Part shown: positions 52,265-61,412 of the stretch, piece by piece
Layout of the letters: each line of letters begins with the position of its first letter
Position numbering within the stretch: position 1 is the stretch's first letter
Assembly: GCF_002754245.1 (NCBI RefSeq)
Contig: NZ_PEEX01000001.1
Coordinates: 4,010,001 to 4,074,000, forward strand
Direction of reading: 5' to 3'
Length of the DNA: 64,000 bases
From: Chryseobacterium sp. 52
GTDB taxonomy: Bacteria > Bacteroidota > Bacteroidia > Flavobacteriales > Weeksellaceae
Notes under the pieces: model-generated
Told to the model about the DNA's origin: nothing
What the model saw: only the letters and a program-made list of their open reading frames with translations
The model's database searches: none
Made by a program: the position numbers and the translations under genes

Positions 52265-52594
52265 ATGTCTGAAATCGCAAAAATTATCGATTCGATTAAG
52301 ATTTTTAATCAAGAGAGGGATTGGGAACAATTTCATAACCCAAAAGATTTAGCAATAGCATTAAATATTGAAACCTCAGAATTATTGGAGCTCTTCCTAT
52401 GGAAAAGAGATACTGATGTTGATGAAAATAAAGTAAAAGAAGAACTGGCAGATATATTCATGTATGCATTCAATATTGCTGATAAATTCAATCTTGACAT
52501 AACTGCAATAGTTAATGAGAAACTTAAAAAAAATGCCTTAAAATACCCTGTCGAAAAATCAAAAGGTACGAGTAAAAAATATAAAGATCTATGA
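52265..52594 (+). CDS. MazG-like nucleotide pyrophosphohydrolase
   Basis: 109 residues, all-alpha, the size of stand-alone iMazG/dCTPase (RS21-C6-like) proteins. The metal-binding helices show ETSELLELFLWK (ExxE) and KVKEELADIFMYAFN (ExxD). Such enzymes hydrolyse (d)NTPs to monophosphates. The last four bases overlap the start of the following nuclease-helicase gene (ATGA), so both products are made together. In defence contexts nucleotide depletion is a known strategy; here that is inference. Confidence 0.87.
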   Translation: MSEIAKIIDSIKIFNQERDWEQFHNPKDLAIALNIETSELLELFLWKRDTDVDENKVKEELADIFMYAFNIADKFNLDITAIVNEKLKKNALKYPVEKSKGTSKKYKDL

Positions 52595-54486
52595 ATGTAC
52601 CTAACCGAAAGGTAATATACAGTGAATCTCAGTCCGATTTCTTTAATGATGTTTTATTGAACAAGGTAGCTGATAAAATGAGAGACAATCATAAAACTGT
52701 TCAAAATAACGAATTTAGAGCATGGGAAAACTCTTCCAAATCGATTAAAAACCTTATTGAGCTCAGTGGTATTACTGATGTATATATAACTTTTGAATAT
52801 CTGGTTCCATATAGTCAAAAGAGAATAGACTGTCTTTTGTATGGGACTAATAAGAATAATAAAGGAGTAGTTATTCATATTGAACTGAAACAATGGGATA
52901 ATGTTACTGCAACAAATATTGAAGGCAATTTTGTTGAAACATATACTGGGAAACCAAAAAATGTCGTTCCACACCCTTCTCAACAGGTTCAAGGGTATAA
53001 TGAATATTTAATTGGTTTTGTTGAGGCTTTTGAAGAAAATCAGATAGGACTTTATGGATGTTCATACTGTCATAATTACACCCGTATTGACGGCGAAGGT
53101 CTATACGATCCTATATACAAAAAAATCCTTACTGACTACCCATTATATTCTAAGAATGATGTACAGAGATTAGCAGACACATTAAAAGAAAAATTAGCAA
53201 ATGGTAATGGTTATGCCATATTTAACAAATTTATGCAAAGCCCTGTAAGGCCTTCAAAAAAACTACTCGAAAGCGCTTCTAAAATAATAGATGATTCCGA
53301 AAAATTTGCTTTGTTAAATGACCAAATTATAGCAAGAAATACAATTATATCAAAGATTAAAAAGGCTGATAAGAACGAGGAAAAGAGCGTTATTATTATT
53401 AAAGGAGGGCCTGGCACTGGCAAAACTGTTATAGCTTTGCATCTGTTAGCAGAGCTAGCTACTTCAGCAAAACAGCGTTCTATTTTTTTTGCAACTAAAT
53501 CAAAACCTCTGTTGGAAGGCATTAAGCATAATCTTGTAAGAGGTAATAAGGCAAAGTTGCTTTTTACCAACCTTAATCAATTTATTCCTTCAAGAGTTGA
53601 TGAAAACTCAGTGGATATTCTTTTAATTGACGAGGCACATAGGATTGGAAAGACCTCAAACAATCAATATACAAAGGCTGCTGACAGAACAGAATTGCCT
53701 CAAATTGACACCCTTATAAAAGCCGCAAAAGTCTCAATTTTCTTTATTGACGATAAACAGAACATAAGAGAACAGGAAATTGGGAATACTGAGTTAATAA
53801 GAAAAACAGCCTCTAATTATAACTGTTCTATAGAAGAAGTAGAACTTATTTCTCAATTTCGATGTAATGGTTCCGACAATTATTTAGATTGGCTGGAGTC
53901 AACTTTAGGTCATAATGAATCCAAAAGAATACTCAAGAAACAGGATAACTACGAATTTAAGATCTTCCCATCCCCTTCGGAGCTTTATAATGAACTCGTA
54001 AAAAAAAGTAAAGAAAAGAACACAACAGCAAGATTAACAGCTGGATTCTGTTGGCCATGGTCTAAAATGTTAGATGAAAATGGAAATTTGAAAAATGATG
54101 TAAGAATAGGTTCCTTTGCAATGCCATGGGAAACTCATGGTGATATAACAAGACCTCCATCAGGTTTTGTTAAATGGTATGAATGGGCATATAAACCAGA
54201 AGGTATTAAACAAGTGGGTTGTATCTATACAGCACAAGGCTTTGAATTCGATTACATTGGAGTTATTATAGGTAATGATTTAAAATATGATGAAAGTACC
54301 GATACTCTTAAAGGAGATATAACAGCAACACAAGATCCAACTTTACGAAGAGGAAAAGACAATTTTGATGAATATGTTAAAAATATTTACCGAGTTCTTA
54401 TGTCACGAGGAATGAAAGGATGTTATGTTTACTTTACGGAAAAAGAAACGGAGAAATACTTTAGATCAAGATTAGAACTAATATAA
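52591..54486 (+). CDS. PD-(D/E)xK-like nuclease + SF1 helicase (DUF2075/Schlafen-group helicase)
   Basis: 631 residues. The N-terminal nuclease-like region (about 40-160) has RID(80), IHIELKQW with Glu98 and Lys100 (D-x17-E-x-K), then HPSQQVQGYNEYL, a pattern of PD-(D/E)xK enzymes. The DUF2075 helicase core has Walker A GGPGTGKT (272-279), Walker B LLIDEAH (344-350), FFIDDKQNIRE, ISQFRCNGSDNYL and the late motifs QGFEFDYIGVIIG and YRVLMSRGMKG. It likely acts on DNA or RNA in the cytosol. The ATGA overlap with the MazG gene and the isolated AT-rich setting suggest a horizontally gained two-gene module. Confidence 0.85.
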   Translation: MNVPNRKVIYSESQSDFFNDVLLNKVADKMRDNHKTVQNNEFRAWENSSKSIKNLIELSGITDVYITFEYLVPYSQKRIDCLLYGTNKNNKGVVIHIELKQWDNVTATNIEGNFVETYTGKPKNVVPHPSQQVQGYNEYLIGFVEAFEENQIGLYGCSYCHNYTRIDGEGLYDPIYKKILTDYPLYSKNDVQRLADTLKEKLANGNGYAIFNKFMQSPVRPSKKLLESASKIIDDSEKFALLNDQIIARNTIISKIKKADKNEEKSVIIIKGGPGTGKTVIALHLLAELATSAKQRSIFFATKSKPLLEGIKHNLVRGNKAKLLFTNLNQFIPSRVDENSVDILLIDEAHRIGKTSNNQYTKAADRTELPQIDTLIKAAKVSIFFIDDKQNIREQEIGNTELIRKTASNYNCSIEEVELISQFRCNGSDNYLDWLESTLGHNESKRILKKQDNYEFKIFPSPSELYNELVKKSKEKNTTARLTAGFCWPWSKMLDENGNLKNDVRIGSFAMPWETHGDITRPPSGFVKWYEWAYKPEGIKQVGCIYTAQGFEFDYIGVIIGNDLKYDESTDTLKGDITATQDPTLRRGKDNFDEYVKNIYRVLMSRGMKGCYVYFTEKETEKYFRSRLELI

Positions 54487-54870
54487 AAAGTATTTCAGCA
54501 AAAAACAAATACTGCAAGCATTCAATTTAGAAGAAAAAATAAAAAGGTATCAATGTGCTAATATTAGATAAAAAGAACATAATTACCAAAGATAAATGAG
54601 GCAGAACATTTTTAATTTTAGTTAAAAACATAAAGGAATTATAAAAAGCATCTGATAATTAAACCATATAAAGTATCATCATAATGTATAGCCAATAGTT
54701 AGTTATAGGGAGGTCTAAATAAAAAATATGTAAAGTTTCAAATACCAGACAAAATCATTAATGAAGCTTTTGACAAACAAAAGGTCGGTTTAAGTGAAGG
54801 GGTTTTGTACCTGCTAAATTATTAAAAAGAATTTTCTATGTAATATTTACAATTTATATAAGGTTCAAGT
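54487..54870. other. Spacer with a short coding remnant
   Basis: 384 AT-rich bases close off the MazG/helicase cassette. On the plus strand 54724-54825 a frame reads YVKFQIPDKIINEAFDKQKV then GLSEGVLYLLNY and stop, and a neighbouring frame continues PAKLLKR. It looks like a degraded gene piece without a start. No terminator with a convincing stem was found for the helicase gene. Confidence 0.4.
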
Positions 54871-55413
54871 TTAGTCACCCCTTATCTTTACAATACTTTT
54901 CCCCATCCATCTCCTCAACCTCCACACCGGCAAATACACAAATACCACAGACAAAATACCCGCAAGCACACCCACTACCACAGACATGGCCGTAGCATCC
55001 AGTTTATAATCTTTTGATAAATTATACTGCGCCAAAAACAGTAAAGACAGCACGAGAGAACACGTAATCAAACCATGCAGAATGCTTAGTTTAGTCATTA
55101 GCTTCTTGATGTTAAGCTGTTCATCTACTGTAAATTCAATGGCGCCCTGGCCGGCAGCATCCGTTACTCTTTTGAGGATATCAATCGTAAGGACAACAGG
55201 TAAAAACAGAGCCATAGGTAAGGTAAGACGGGCCAGGTTTTGGTCTCCGGCAAAGAAATGCGTGTATCCTAATTCCTTAAAGCTGGCATACGCGATAATG
55301 AAGTTGAAAAATACATTCGGAAGGACATAATAGATCGTGCGCTTGATTAAAAAGCGTTTGAGGGTAGTTTTTTTGAGTTTTTTAGGCTTGGGCGGTTTGA
55401 ATTTAAATTTCAT
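54871..55413 (-). CDS. Membrane protein of the polyketide-glycolipid operon
   Basis: 180 residues. A highly basic N-terminus (KFKPPKPKKLKKTTLKR) is followed by four hydrophobic segments (about 28-46, 66-82, 112-130, 142-163). No family recognised. The start overlaps the upstream acyltransferase gene by 4 bases (ATGA). It is the last gene of the seven-gene operon. A role in membrane localisation or export of the lipid product is possible but unsupported beyond position. Confidence 0.7.
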   Translation of the reverse strand: MKFKFKPPKPKKLKKTTLKRFLIKRTIYYVLPNVFFNFIIAYASFKELGYTHFFAGDQNLARLTLPMALFLPVVLTIDILKRVTDAAGQGAIEFTVDEQLNIKKLMTKLSILHGLITCSLVLSLLFLAQYNLSKDYKLDATAMSVVVGVLAGILSVVFVYLPVWRLRRWMGKSIVKIRGD

Positions 55414-56663
55414 AGGGACGAGGTCAGAAGTTCAATGGCTTTATCTTTAATTTTAACGGCTTCCTCGCTCGGAAGGAAATGTTCATTGGACATGAAAGTA
55501 AAGTCCATCTGTTGGTTATAAGTCGTAGTAACCAAAGTATTGGAATTCAGCCATGGAAATGCCACCGTTGGGCTGACAATCGTTTCCAGGGTAAAGTTTT
55601 TATAATCATTGGGAATATCAATTCTTCCCATATTGGACAGTGTGACATCATGCCCTCCTTTACTCGATTTCATCATAGAAATCATGCGGTCAACCACAGG
55701 ATGCATCTGCTCACCCATCCATAGAAGCTCTCTGGCTTCCATTTTTTCTATTTTTTCTACCAGATCTTTTTTAATATGTCTGGCATTTTCCAGCATATCC
55801 TGACTGCCTTTTTTTAGTGACAGTTCAACAGTTGGAGCAAAAGCAAATACCTGATCCAGCTTAATTTCAGGAATAAAATGCCGTACATCAACAGGACTGA
55901 TCACCTTTCCTTTAGCCTGATTCCCCTGTATTTCTTTAAATGCCTGCATAAATGACACACACAGCAATGCATGTACAGAGATACCGTTTGCTTTACATTT
56001 TTCGGTTAATTGTTTCGTCATCGCGGAATTAAATTTCCAGTGGACAAGATAATTTTTCCCGAGATTTCTTTTTTTACTTTTTCGCTGCATCAGAAAGAAA
56101 AGCCGGGCCATCACCAAATACAGGCGGGCTTTACGTTTCTTTTTCTTCATATTAAAATCAAAAGGAAGAAAATCATTAACCGAACTGAATCCCTGATAAG
56201 ATTCCAGCTCAAAAGAAGGATTATCCAACAGACAGAGCAATTCACGCATCAGGGTAACGAGAGAAGTTCCGTCACAGATGCAGTGTGGCAGTACCCAAAG
56301 GATTTCTGAAACATTGTTCCCTTTAACCCATACCAATTGGGCCAGCGGTTTCTTCTCATCTGTAAACAGTCTGAACCATTCTTTTTCAGATTCTAACCGC
56401 CAGTCCTCCTCTGTTTTTCGAGGAACAATACGGATCGGGATCGGTTCAATTTCCGTTTCTTCAACAAAAAAGGGATCGTTTTCACTGGTATTATAAATTC
56501 TGGCTCTTAACAAAGGATGTTTCTGCTGAATTTTCGCTAAAGCAGCCTTAAAGTTCTCTTCTGAGATTTCTCCATTAATTTTTGCTGTAAATACACAATT
56601 TACAGGCGTTGCAGGATCTACATACATGATCCTTTCTACCATCATTAAATTTCGCATCATCAT
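55410..56663 (-). CDS. HHxxxDG-superfamily acyltransferase (condensation/PapA-like), copy 2
   Basis: 417 residues. The catalytic motif is LPHCICDG near 130-137: the catalytic second His and DG are kept, the first His is Pro. Other features of the condensation/alcohol-acyltransferase fold are QQKHPLLRARI at the N-terminus and VTLSNMGRIDIP near 335. It resembles polyketide-associated acyltransferases (PapA5-like) that esterify lipid hydroxyls. The start overlaps the preceding acyltransferase gene by 4 bases. It is clearly paralogous to that neighbour (FSNLGRIQIP there), so the two arose by duplication. Confidence 0.8.
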   Translation of the reverse strand: MMMRNLMMVERIMYVDPATPVNCVFTAKINGEISEENFKAALAKIQQKHPLLRARIYNTSENDPFFVEETEIEPIPIRIVPRKTEEDWRLESEKEWFRLFTDEKKPLAQLVWVKGNNVSEILWVLPHCICDGTSLVTLMRELLCLLDNPSFELESYQGFSSVNDFLPFDFNMKKKKRKARLYLVMARLFFLMQRKSKKRNLGKNYLVHWKFNSAMTKQLTEKCKANGISVHALLCVSFMQAFKEIQGNQAKGKVISPVDVRHFIPEIKLDQVFAFAPTVELSLKKGSQDMLENARHIKKDLVEKIEKMEARELLWMGEQMHPVVDRMISMMKSSKGGHDVTLSNMGRIDIPNDYKNFTLETIVSPTVAFPWLNSNTLVTTTYNQQMDFTFMSNEHFLPSEEAVKIKDKAIELLTSSL

Positions 56664-57931
56664 AATACCGCTATGTGATCTAGTTGTTGTTTTACGGTTT
56701 GAATCACCTCATCACGGATCGCCAATGCCTCCGAATAGGGTAAATATCCCTCGCTTCCCACAAAAGAGAAATCCATTTCCCCTTTAAATGTTGAAGTCAC
56801 CATAGTTGTTGTATTGCCCAACGGGCCAATCACAGAAGGGCTGAAAATAGTATCCAGCGTAAACTCTTTATATTGATGTGGAATCTGAATACGTCCCAAA
56901 TTGGAAAACATACAGTCGTTGGATGATTTGCCGTGCTTTAACAGTTTTGTAAAGTTCTTCAGCGCATCATGGGCAGATTCCATCACCATCATTGTGATGT
57001 AAGGATTCAATTTGGCTGTTTTACGTTCTACAGATTCCTGCATCAGGTGTAGATTTTCTGTAAAATTCATTTTTTGATTGGACGAAACCACAATCATCAG
57101 TCCGAAAGCAAAGATATGATCGTCTTTTATCTGCTTAGCAAACCGCCTGATATCTACCGGACAGGAAACTTTATTGAAAGCAGCCTCCCCTTTTACTTTC
57201 CTGAATGCTTTAAGCACCGCTGCGCTTAAGAAGGTATTGACGGTGACCTCCATTGATTTACAATAGGAAATTAATTCCTGGCTCATCTCTTTGTCCAGTT
57301 TCCAATGAATAAGGTAGTCATTCTGCCTTTCAACAGCCTTTTTACCGACAGGAATACACTTGATCGCTGTGGCTGCCAGTCGTCCGATCACTTTCGCTTT
57401 CAGCTTTTGCTTGCGATTGGTTAAAACTTCAGGTGGAACCACATCCTGAATTCCCAATATGGGTTGCTCTACTCCAATATCAGCAGTCGGATTATCCAGT
57501 ACTTTTAAAAATTCATGGAGAAAAGCCATTGCAGAACCACCATCGCATAAACAATGATGGAACGCAAACAGCATGTCAGAAACATTTTCCCCTTTGATCC
57601 ATACAAACCGGATCAAAGGAAGTTTTTCGTAATTAAAGATTGTGCTCCACTCTCTCCTGGATTCTTCCTGCCACTGATCTTCTCCCTGTCGGGCTATGAT
57701 CCGGACAGGAATCGAGATCGTATTTTCGGGAACATTGAACCATGGAATATTTTTTCCATCATGGCTTATCGATGCTCTCAGCCATGGATGTTTATTTTGA
57801 ATCTGAGCCAGCGCCTGTTGGATCTCTTTTAATCTAAAGGTACCTCTCAGTCTAAACGGAATGACCGCGTTAAAAGGTTCTGTTCCATCCCCTAATAACA
57901 TGCGTTCACCAAATAACAATCTTCTTTTCAT
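56660..57931 (-). CDS. HHxxxDG-superfamily acyltransferase (condensation/PapA-like), copy 1
   Basis: 423 residues with the intact catalytic motif FHHCLCDGG near 126-134, IQNKHPWLRASIS at the N-terminus, VSCPVDIRRFAKQ in the middle and CMFSNLGRIQIP near 340. These are features of the CoA- or carrier-dependent acyltransferase superfamily that includes NRPS condensation domains, wax synthases and PapA5. It probably transfers an acyl chain (from ACP or CoA) onto a hydroxyl of the sugar or polyketide. Four bases separate it from the glycosyltransferase gene. Confidence 0.82.
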   Translation of the reverse strand: MKRRLLFGERMLLGDGTEPFNAVIPFRLRGTFRLKEIQQALAQIQNKHPWLRASISHDGKNIPWFNVPENTISIPVRIIARQGEDQWQEESRREWSTIFNYEKLPLIRFVWIKGENVSDMLFAFHHCLCDGGSAMAFLHEFLKVLDNPTADIGVEQPILGIQDVVPPEVLTNRKQKLKAKVIGRLAATAIKCIPVGKKAVERQNDYLIHWKLDKEMSQELISYCKSMEVTVNTFLSAAVLKAFRKVKGEAAFNKVSCPVDIRRFAKQIKDDHIFAFGLMIVVSSNQKMNFTENLHLMQESVERKTAKLNPYITMMVMESAHDALKNFTKLLKHGKSSNDCMFSNLGRIQIPHQYKEFTLDTIFSPSVIGPLGNTTTMVTSTFKGEMDFSFVGSEGYLPYSEALAIRDEVIQTVKQQLDHIAVL

Positions 57932-57935
57932 AGGC

Positions 57936-60335
57936 TTATACCGGAACTAGTGTGGATTGTTGCACAAAATTTTCAAGCAATTCTACCGCCCGGTCATTAC
58001 CACCTGCCGTAAGTAAGGTATTCCGAACCTCTTTCGCCGCCTTTCTGTAGGCCGGATTCTCTAACAGCTCAAAAACTGTTTCACGAAGCGCTTCAACACG
58101 TAATCTTTTGTATCGTATGCTGATTCCGCACCCTGCTTTTTCAATCAGTTTTGCAATGTGAAAATGATCGTAGGCGATTGGAGTAATCAACATCGGTAAT
58201 CCATTGGTGAAGGTATCATTAACGGTATTAAAACCGCCATGACAGATCACCGCATCCATATGTGGCATTAATGCTGACTGAGGGACAAAACCACTCACAA
58301 TGAAATTAGAAGGCCATTCATCAAATATTTCCGGTGGAGTTGCCGCAATAACCGTTACAGGCTGATCAGCAAATGCAGCAATCACTTTTTCAAAAAATGC
58401 TTTTCGGATGTCTACCAATAATGTTCCTAATGAAACAAATATTTTCGGTGTTGTAGAGGCTTCCAGCTTTTCCCAGTCAAAAGGAGTATTGTTGGGACGG
58501 CCTTTTACGGGGCCTACAAATTCCATATGGGACGGAACGGTTTCAAAATCGGCAAATTTCTGCGATGTAAACACCAAATTCAATTGATGTGAATGGATGA
58601 AAATTCCATCATCATCTATCCCTACTTCTTTTTGCAGTTCTTTGATCAGATTTTGCTGCCATTCAAATATTTTCGGAGCATTATTCTCGGTATCTCCCAT
58701 CACATCCGGTGGAACGGGAGTTGTTGTTACACATGGAATTTGGTTCTTGTGGGCAAAAAGCGCACCTCCGAAAGTGATACAGTCATTCACCAGAACATCA
58801 GGCTTCCAGCTTTCTGTAAGACGGGTTAATCCGGGCATCATCATTTTAGCAAAAGGAACATAGGTTTCCTCCAGTGCCAGTTTCATCACCTCAGGTCCTG
58901 AGCAGGCAGGTCCATCATCCTGTCTCTTTAAAATACGCTGGATTTCCTCCTGGTATTGAACAAGATCTTCTTCAGGATAAAAATAGCTTCCTCCTTCCGG
59001 AATATGCTTACTGTCCAAAGGTCTAATCCCAAACCATTTTACTTCATGACCGCGGGCGATCAGGCTGGCTCCCACACTTAATGTCGGGCTGATATGTCCG
59101 AAAAATGGCGGAACGACAAATAAAAATTTGGAACCGGATTTCACTTTTTCTGTATTTGAAATTAAAGCCTGTTCAAGTAAATTGGCTGCCGTTGAAGTAC
59201 CTCCTGCTTCGATGAAAGATTCCCGAATAGTTTGGGCAGCTTCTTTAAACTCTGAATTATTCAGAATATTCTGAACGGCTTCGTTTAAATGATGAGATTT
59301 AAATCTGTTAAAATTAAGACGTTCTCCCGCTCCGGTACGGACAACACGTCCCGCCACATGCGACTGGTCATACGCAATAGGAATGACAACCAACGGAAGA
59401 CCATTGGAAAGCGCTTCAGATACGGTGTTGTGCCCTCCATGGCAGACTACCCCATCCAGATGAGGTAACAGATCCAACTGCGGAACCTGCTGATAGACCA
59501 TAAAGTTTTCCGGCCAGCTCTCAAAAAGCTGTGGATCTGACACCAAGACAACCGTTAAATCTTCGTCTTTAAAAGCATCAATGACCTTTTGGAAAAATGC
59601 TTTTTTATGATCATGATCAAAAGTAGTCCCGATGCTTACCAGGATCTTTTTCTTGGTATCATTTGTAAAGGTTTCCCAATCAAATGCGCATGCAATACGG
59701 CGTTCTGTGAGAACAGGGCCTGTAAATTGATAATGGGAAGGAAGCTCCATTTCGCCAAAGAAATATCTGGAAGTTAAAACAAGCGTTAACAGATCTGAAG
59801 AGGCTAAAGAACGGTTTTCTGTGATCCCCAGTTCTTTTTGAAGCTCAATGATCTTGCTCACTTCCCATTCATGTACTTTAGGAAGTTCATCCATAATTTT
59901 AATGGCAGCGGGAGCCGTAACGGTGGTACTGTAGGGAAGACTTAGTTTTTTCGCAGCGACAGCAGCCGTAAATAGCTGATGATCCCCAATAACCAAGTCA
60001 GGCTGATAGGATTTCAGTAAAGAAAGAATCCCATTATAGCAATGTCTGTTTAAAGGAATCAGTACCTCTTCGTAAAGAAACTTAATACTGTCTATTCCGT
60101 AGACAACTTTTTTAGAAATAATATCGAGATACTTTTCACTTTCCTGTTTTTCTTCGTCGGTTTGATCATATTGAATGAGCAGAAGTTCACCTCCGACAGG
60201 AAGTTTAGTACTTAAATTTTTGTCAAGACTGATCCACGCCACTTCATGTCCTCTATCCAATAATTCTGCGCCGATGCTTAATGTAGGATTGACATGGCCT
60301 GTCAATGGTGGAACAACAAATACAAATTTAGCCAT
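57936..60335 (-). CDS. Tandem-domain glycosyltransferase (GT1/MGT family, two modules)
   Basis: 799 residues consisting of two full GT-B modules. Module 1 (about 1-395) starts FVFVVPPLTGHVNPTLSIGA and ends with the donor-site motif CHGGHNTVSEALSNGLPLVV. Module 2 (about 402-799) starts FLFVVPPFFGHISPTLSVGA and has CHGGFNTVNDTFTNGLPMLI. Each alone would be a normal ~400-residue macrolide- or zeaxanthin-type UDP-sugar transferase. The two share organisation but differ in about half the residues, so each may add a different sugar. The start overlaps the hydrolase gene by 8 bases. Confidence 0.88.
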   Translation of the reverse strand: MAKFVFVVPPLTGHVNPTLSIGAELLDRGHEVAWISLDKNLSTKLPVGGELLLIQYDQTDEEKQESEKYLDIISKKVVYGIDSIKFLYEEVLIPLNRHCYNGILSLLKSYQPDLVIGDHQLFTAAVAAKKLSLPYSTTVTAPAAIKIMDELPKVHEWEVSKIIELQKELGITENRSLASSDLLTLVLTSRYFFGEMELPSHYQFTGPVLTERRIACAFDWETFTNDTKKKILVSIGTTFDHDHKKAFFQKVIDAFKDEDLTVVLVSDPQLFESWPENFMVYQQVPQLDLLPHLDGVVCHGGHNTVSEALSNGLPLVVIPIAYDQSHVAGRVVRTGAGERLNFNRFKSHHLNEAVQNILNNSEFKEAAQTIRESFIEAGGTSTAANLLEQALISNTEKVKSGSKFLFVVPPFFGHISPTLSVGASLIARGHEVKWFGIRPLDSKHIPEGGSYFYPEEDLVQYQEEIQRILKRQDDGPACSGPEVMKLALEETYVPFAKMMMPGLTRLTESWKPDVLVNDCITFGGALFAHKNQIPCVTTTPVPPDVMGDTENNAPKIFEWQQNLIKELQKEVGIDDDGIFIHSHQLNLVFTSQKFADFETVPSHMEFVGPVKGRPNNTPFDWEKLEASTTPKIFVSLGTLLVDIRKAFFEKVIAAFADQPVTVIAATPPEIFDEWPSNFIVSGFVPQSALMPHMDAVICHGGFNTVNDTFTNGLPMLITPIAYDHFHIAKLIEKAGCGISIRYKRLRVEALRETVFELLENPAYRKAAKEVRNTLLTAGGNDRAVELLENFVQQSTLVPV

Positions 60336-61122
60336 GATGTTGTGTTAATGTGTTAGATAATGATTGAGATAAAAATTGAACGATTGTTTCTGCAATCTGA
60401 ACAGGTTCCTGAATTGGGATATTATGATCTCCTGGAATCAGTTCCAGCTCGGATGAGTGGATCTGTTCGCTGAGCCATCTTCCCGTAGGTTTACAATTGG
60501 ATTCAGCACCATAAAGCAGCAATGTGGGAATCCCGAATTCTGATAAACTGATTTCGCTCAGGAAATGTTTTTCCCTGATCATATCTGCTTTAATACTGGT
60601 TTTTTCAAACAGGAACTCATACATGCGATGGTTTTTCTCCATCTGCCTTTTGCCCATCTGCACTTTGGTGGTGTCTGTAAAATTGGCAACGTAATGTTCC
60701 AGGAATTCTTTGCTGTATTCATCGATAATACCCCGTGCTTTTTCGTCCTGAGGGTCCGGTGCTTCTATCACCACCAGCTGGCTGATGCGTTCGGGAGCCT
60801 TCAATGCTGTTTTCAGTGCAATAAGACCTCCGAAACTGTACCCTGCAAGATGTACCTTTTTAAGGTGTAAAAAATCCATCAGGGCAAGCAGATCAGATGA
60901 CATACTTTCCAGATCATAGCCGTCTGTAAAACGCTCACTCATGCCATGGCTTTTCAGATCGTACATCACCACATGATAATGCTGCGCCAGAATCGGAGCA
61001 ATATTAAAATAATAAATAGACAGGTTGCTGAACATCCCGTGGATAAGAACCACCGTTTGCCCAGCACCCTTATTGAGTTCCTGAATATGAACCTGTTTAT
61101 CGTTAACCGTGATTATTGGCAT
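60328..61122 (-). CDS. Alpha/beta hydrolase
   Basis: 264 residues, no signal peptide. The oxyanion region is VLIHGMFSN, the nucleophile elbow GYSFGG (Ser near 96), the acid in LLLYGAES and the catalytic His in PGDHNIPIQEP. Cytosolic hydrolases in polyketide clusters often act as thioesterases releasing or editing carrier-bound chains, which fits its place directly after the acyl carrier protein gene (10-base overlap) and before the glycosyltransferase gene (8-base overlap). The exact substrate is unknown. Confidence 0.84.
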   Translation of the reverse strand: MPIITVNDKQVHIQELNKGAGQTVVLIHGMFSNLSIYYFNIAPILAQHYHVVMYDLKSHGMSERFTDGYDLESMSSDLLALMDFLHLKKVHLAGYSFGGLIALKTALKAPERISQLVVIEAPDPQDEKARGIIDEYSKEFLEHYVANFTDTTKVQMGKRQMEKNHRMYEFLFEKTSIKADMIREKHFLSEISLSEFGIPTLLLYGAESNCKPTGRWLSEQIHSSELELIPGDHNIPIQEPVQIAETIVQFLSQSLSNTLTQHHG

Positions 61123-61412
61123 TCGTAGATATAATTAATGATCATACGAAGGTCAAGGTTGATCAGCTCATCCAGATCCATAGAAGAAAGCCATCCCGTA
61201 AAATCAATTTGCTCACCGAAATGTGCTTTGATTTTCTCAGAAAAAGAGACAATTTCTATGCTGTCCATTTCCAGATCTTTAGTGAATGAACTTTCCGGAG
61301 TGATATCCATCTCTTCTACAAATTCTGCGCCTATCACTTCAGTAATAAAACCTTTTAAAAGAGTAAACAGTTCCTCGTGATTCAATTTTAATGTGTGGTT
61401 TATAGTGTCCAT
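61113..61412 (-). CDS. Acyl carrier protein
   Basis: 99 residues, acidic, helical. The 4'-phosphopantetheine attachment motif is LEMDSIEIVSF with Ser51. ESSFTKDLEMDS and the preceding helix LFTLLKGFITEVIG are typical. This is a discrete carrier, encoded just after the polyketide synthase whose end overlaps its start by 13 bases, so it is probably the carrier used by that synthase, activated by the phosphopantetheinyl transferase fused to the synthase's C-terminus. Confidence 0.88.
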   Translation of the reverse strand: MDTINHTLKLNHEELFTLLKGFITEVIGAEFVEEMDITPESSFTKDLEMDSIEIVSFSEKIKAHFGEQIDFTGWLSSMDLDELINLDLRMIINYIYECQ

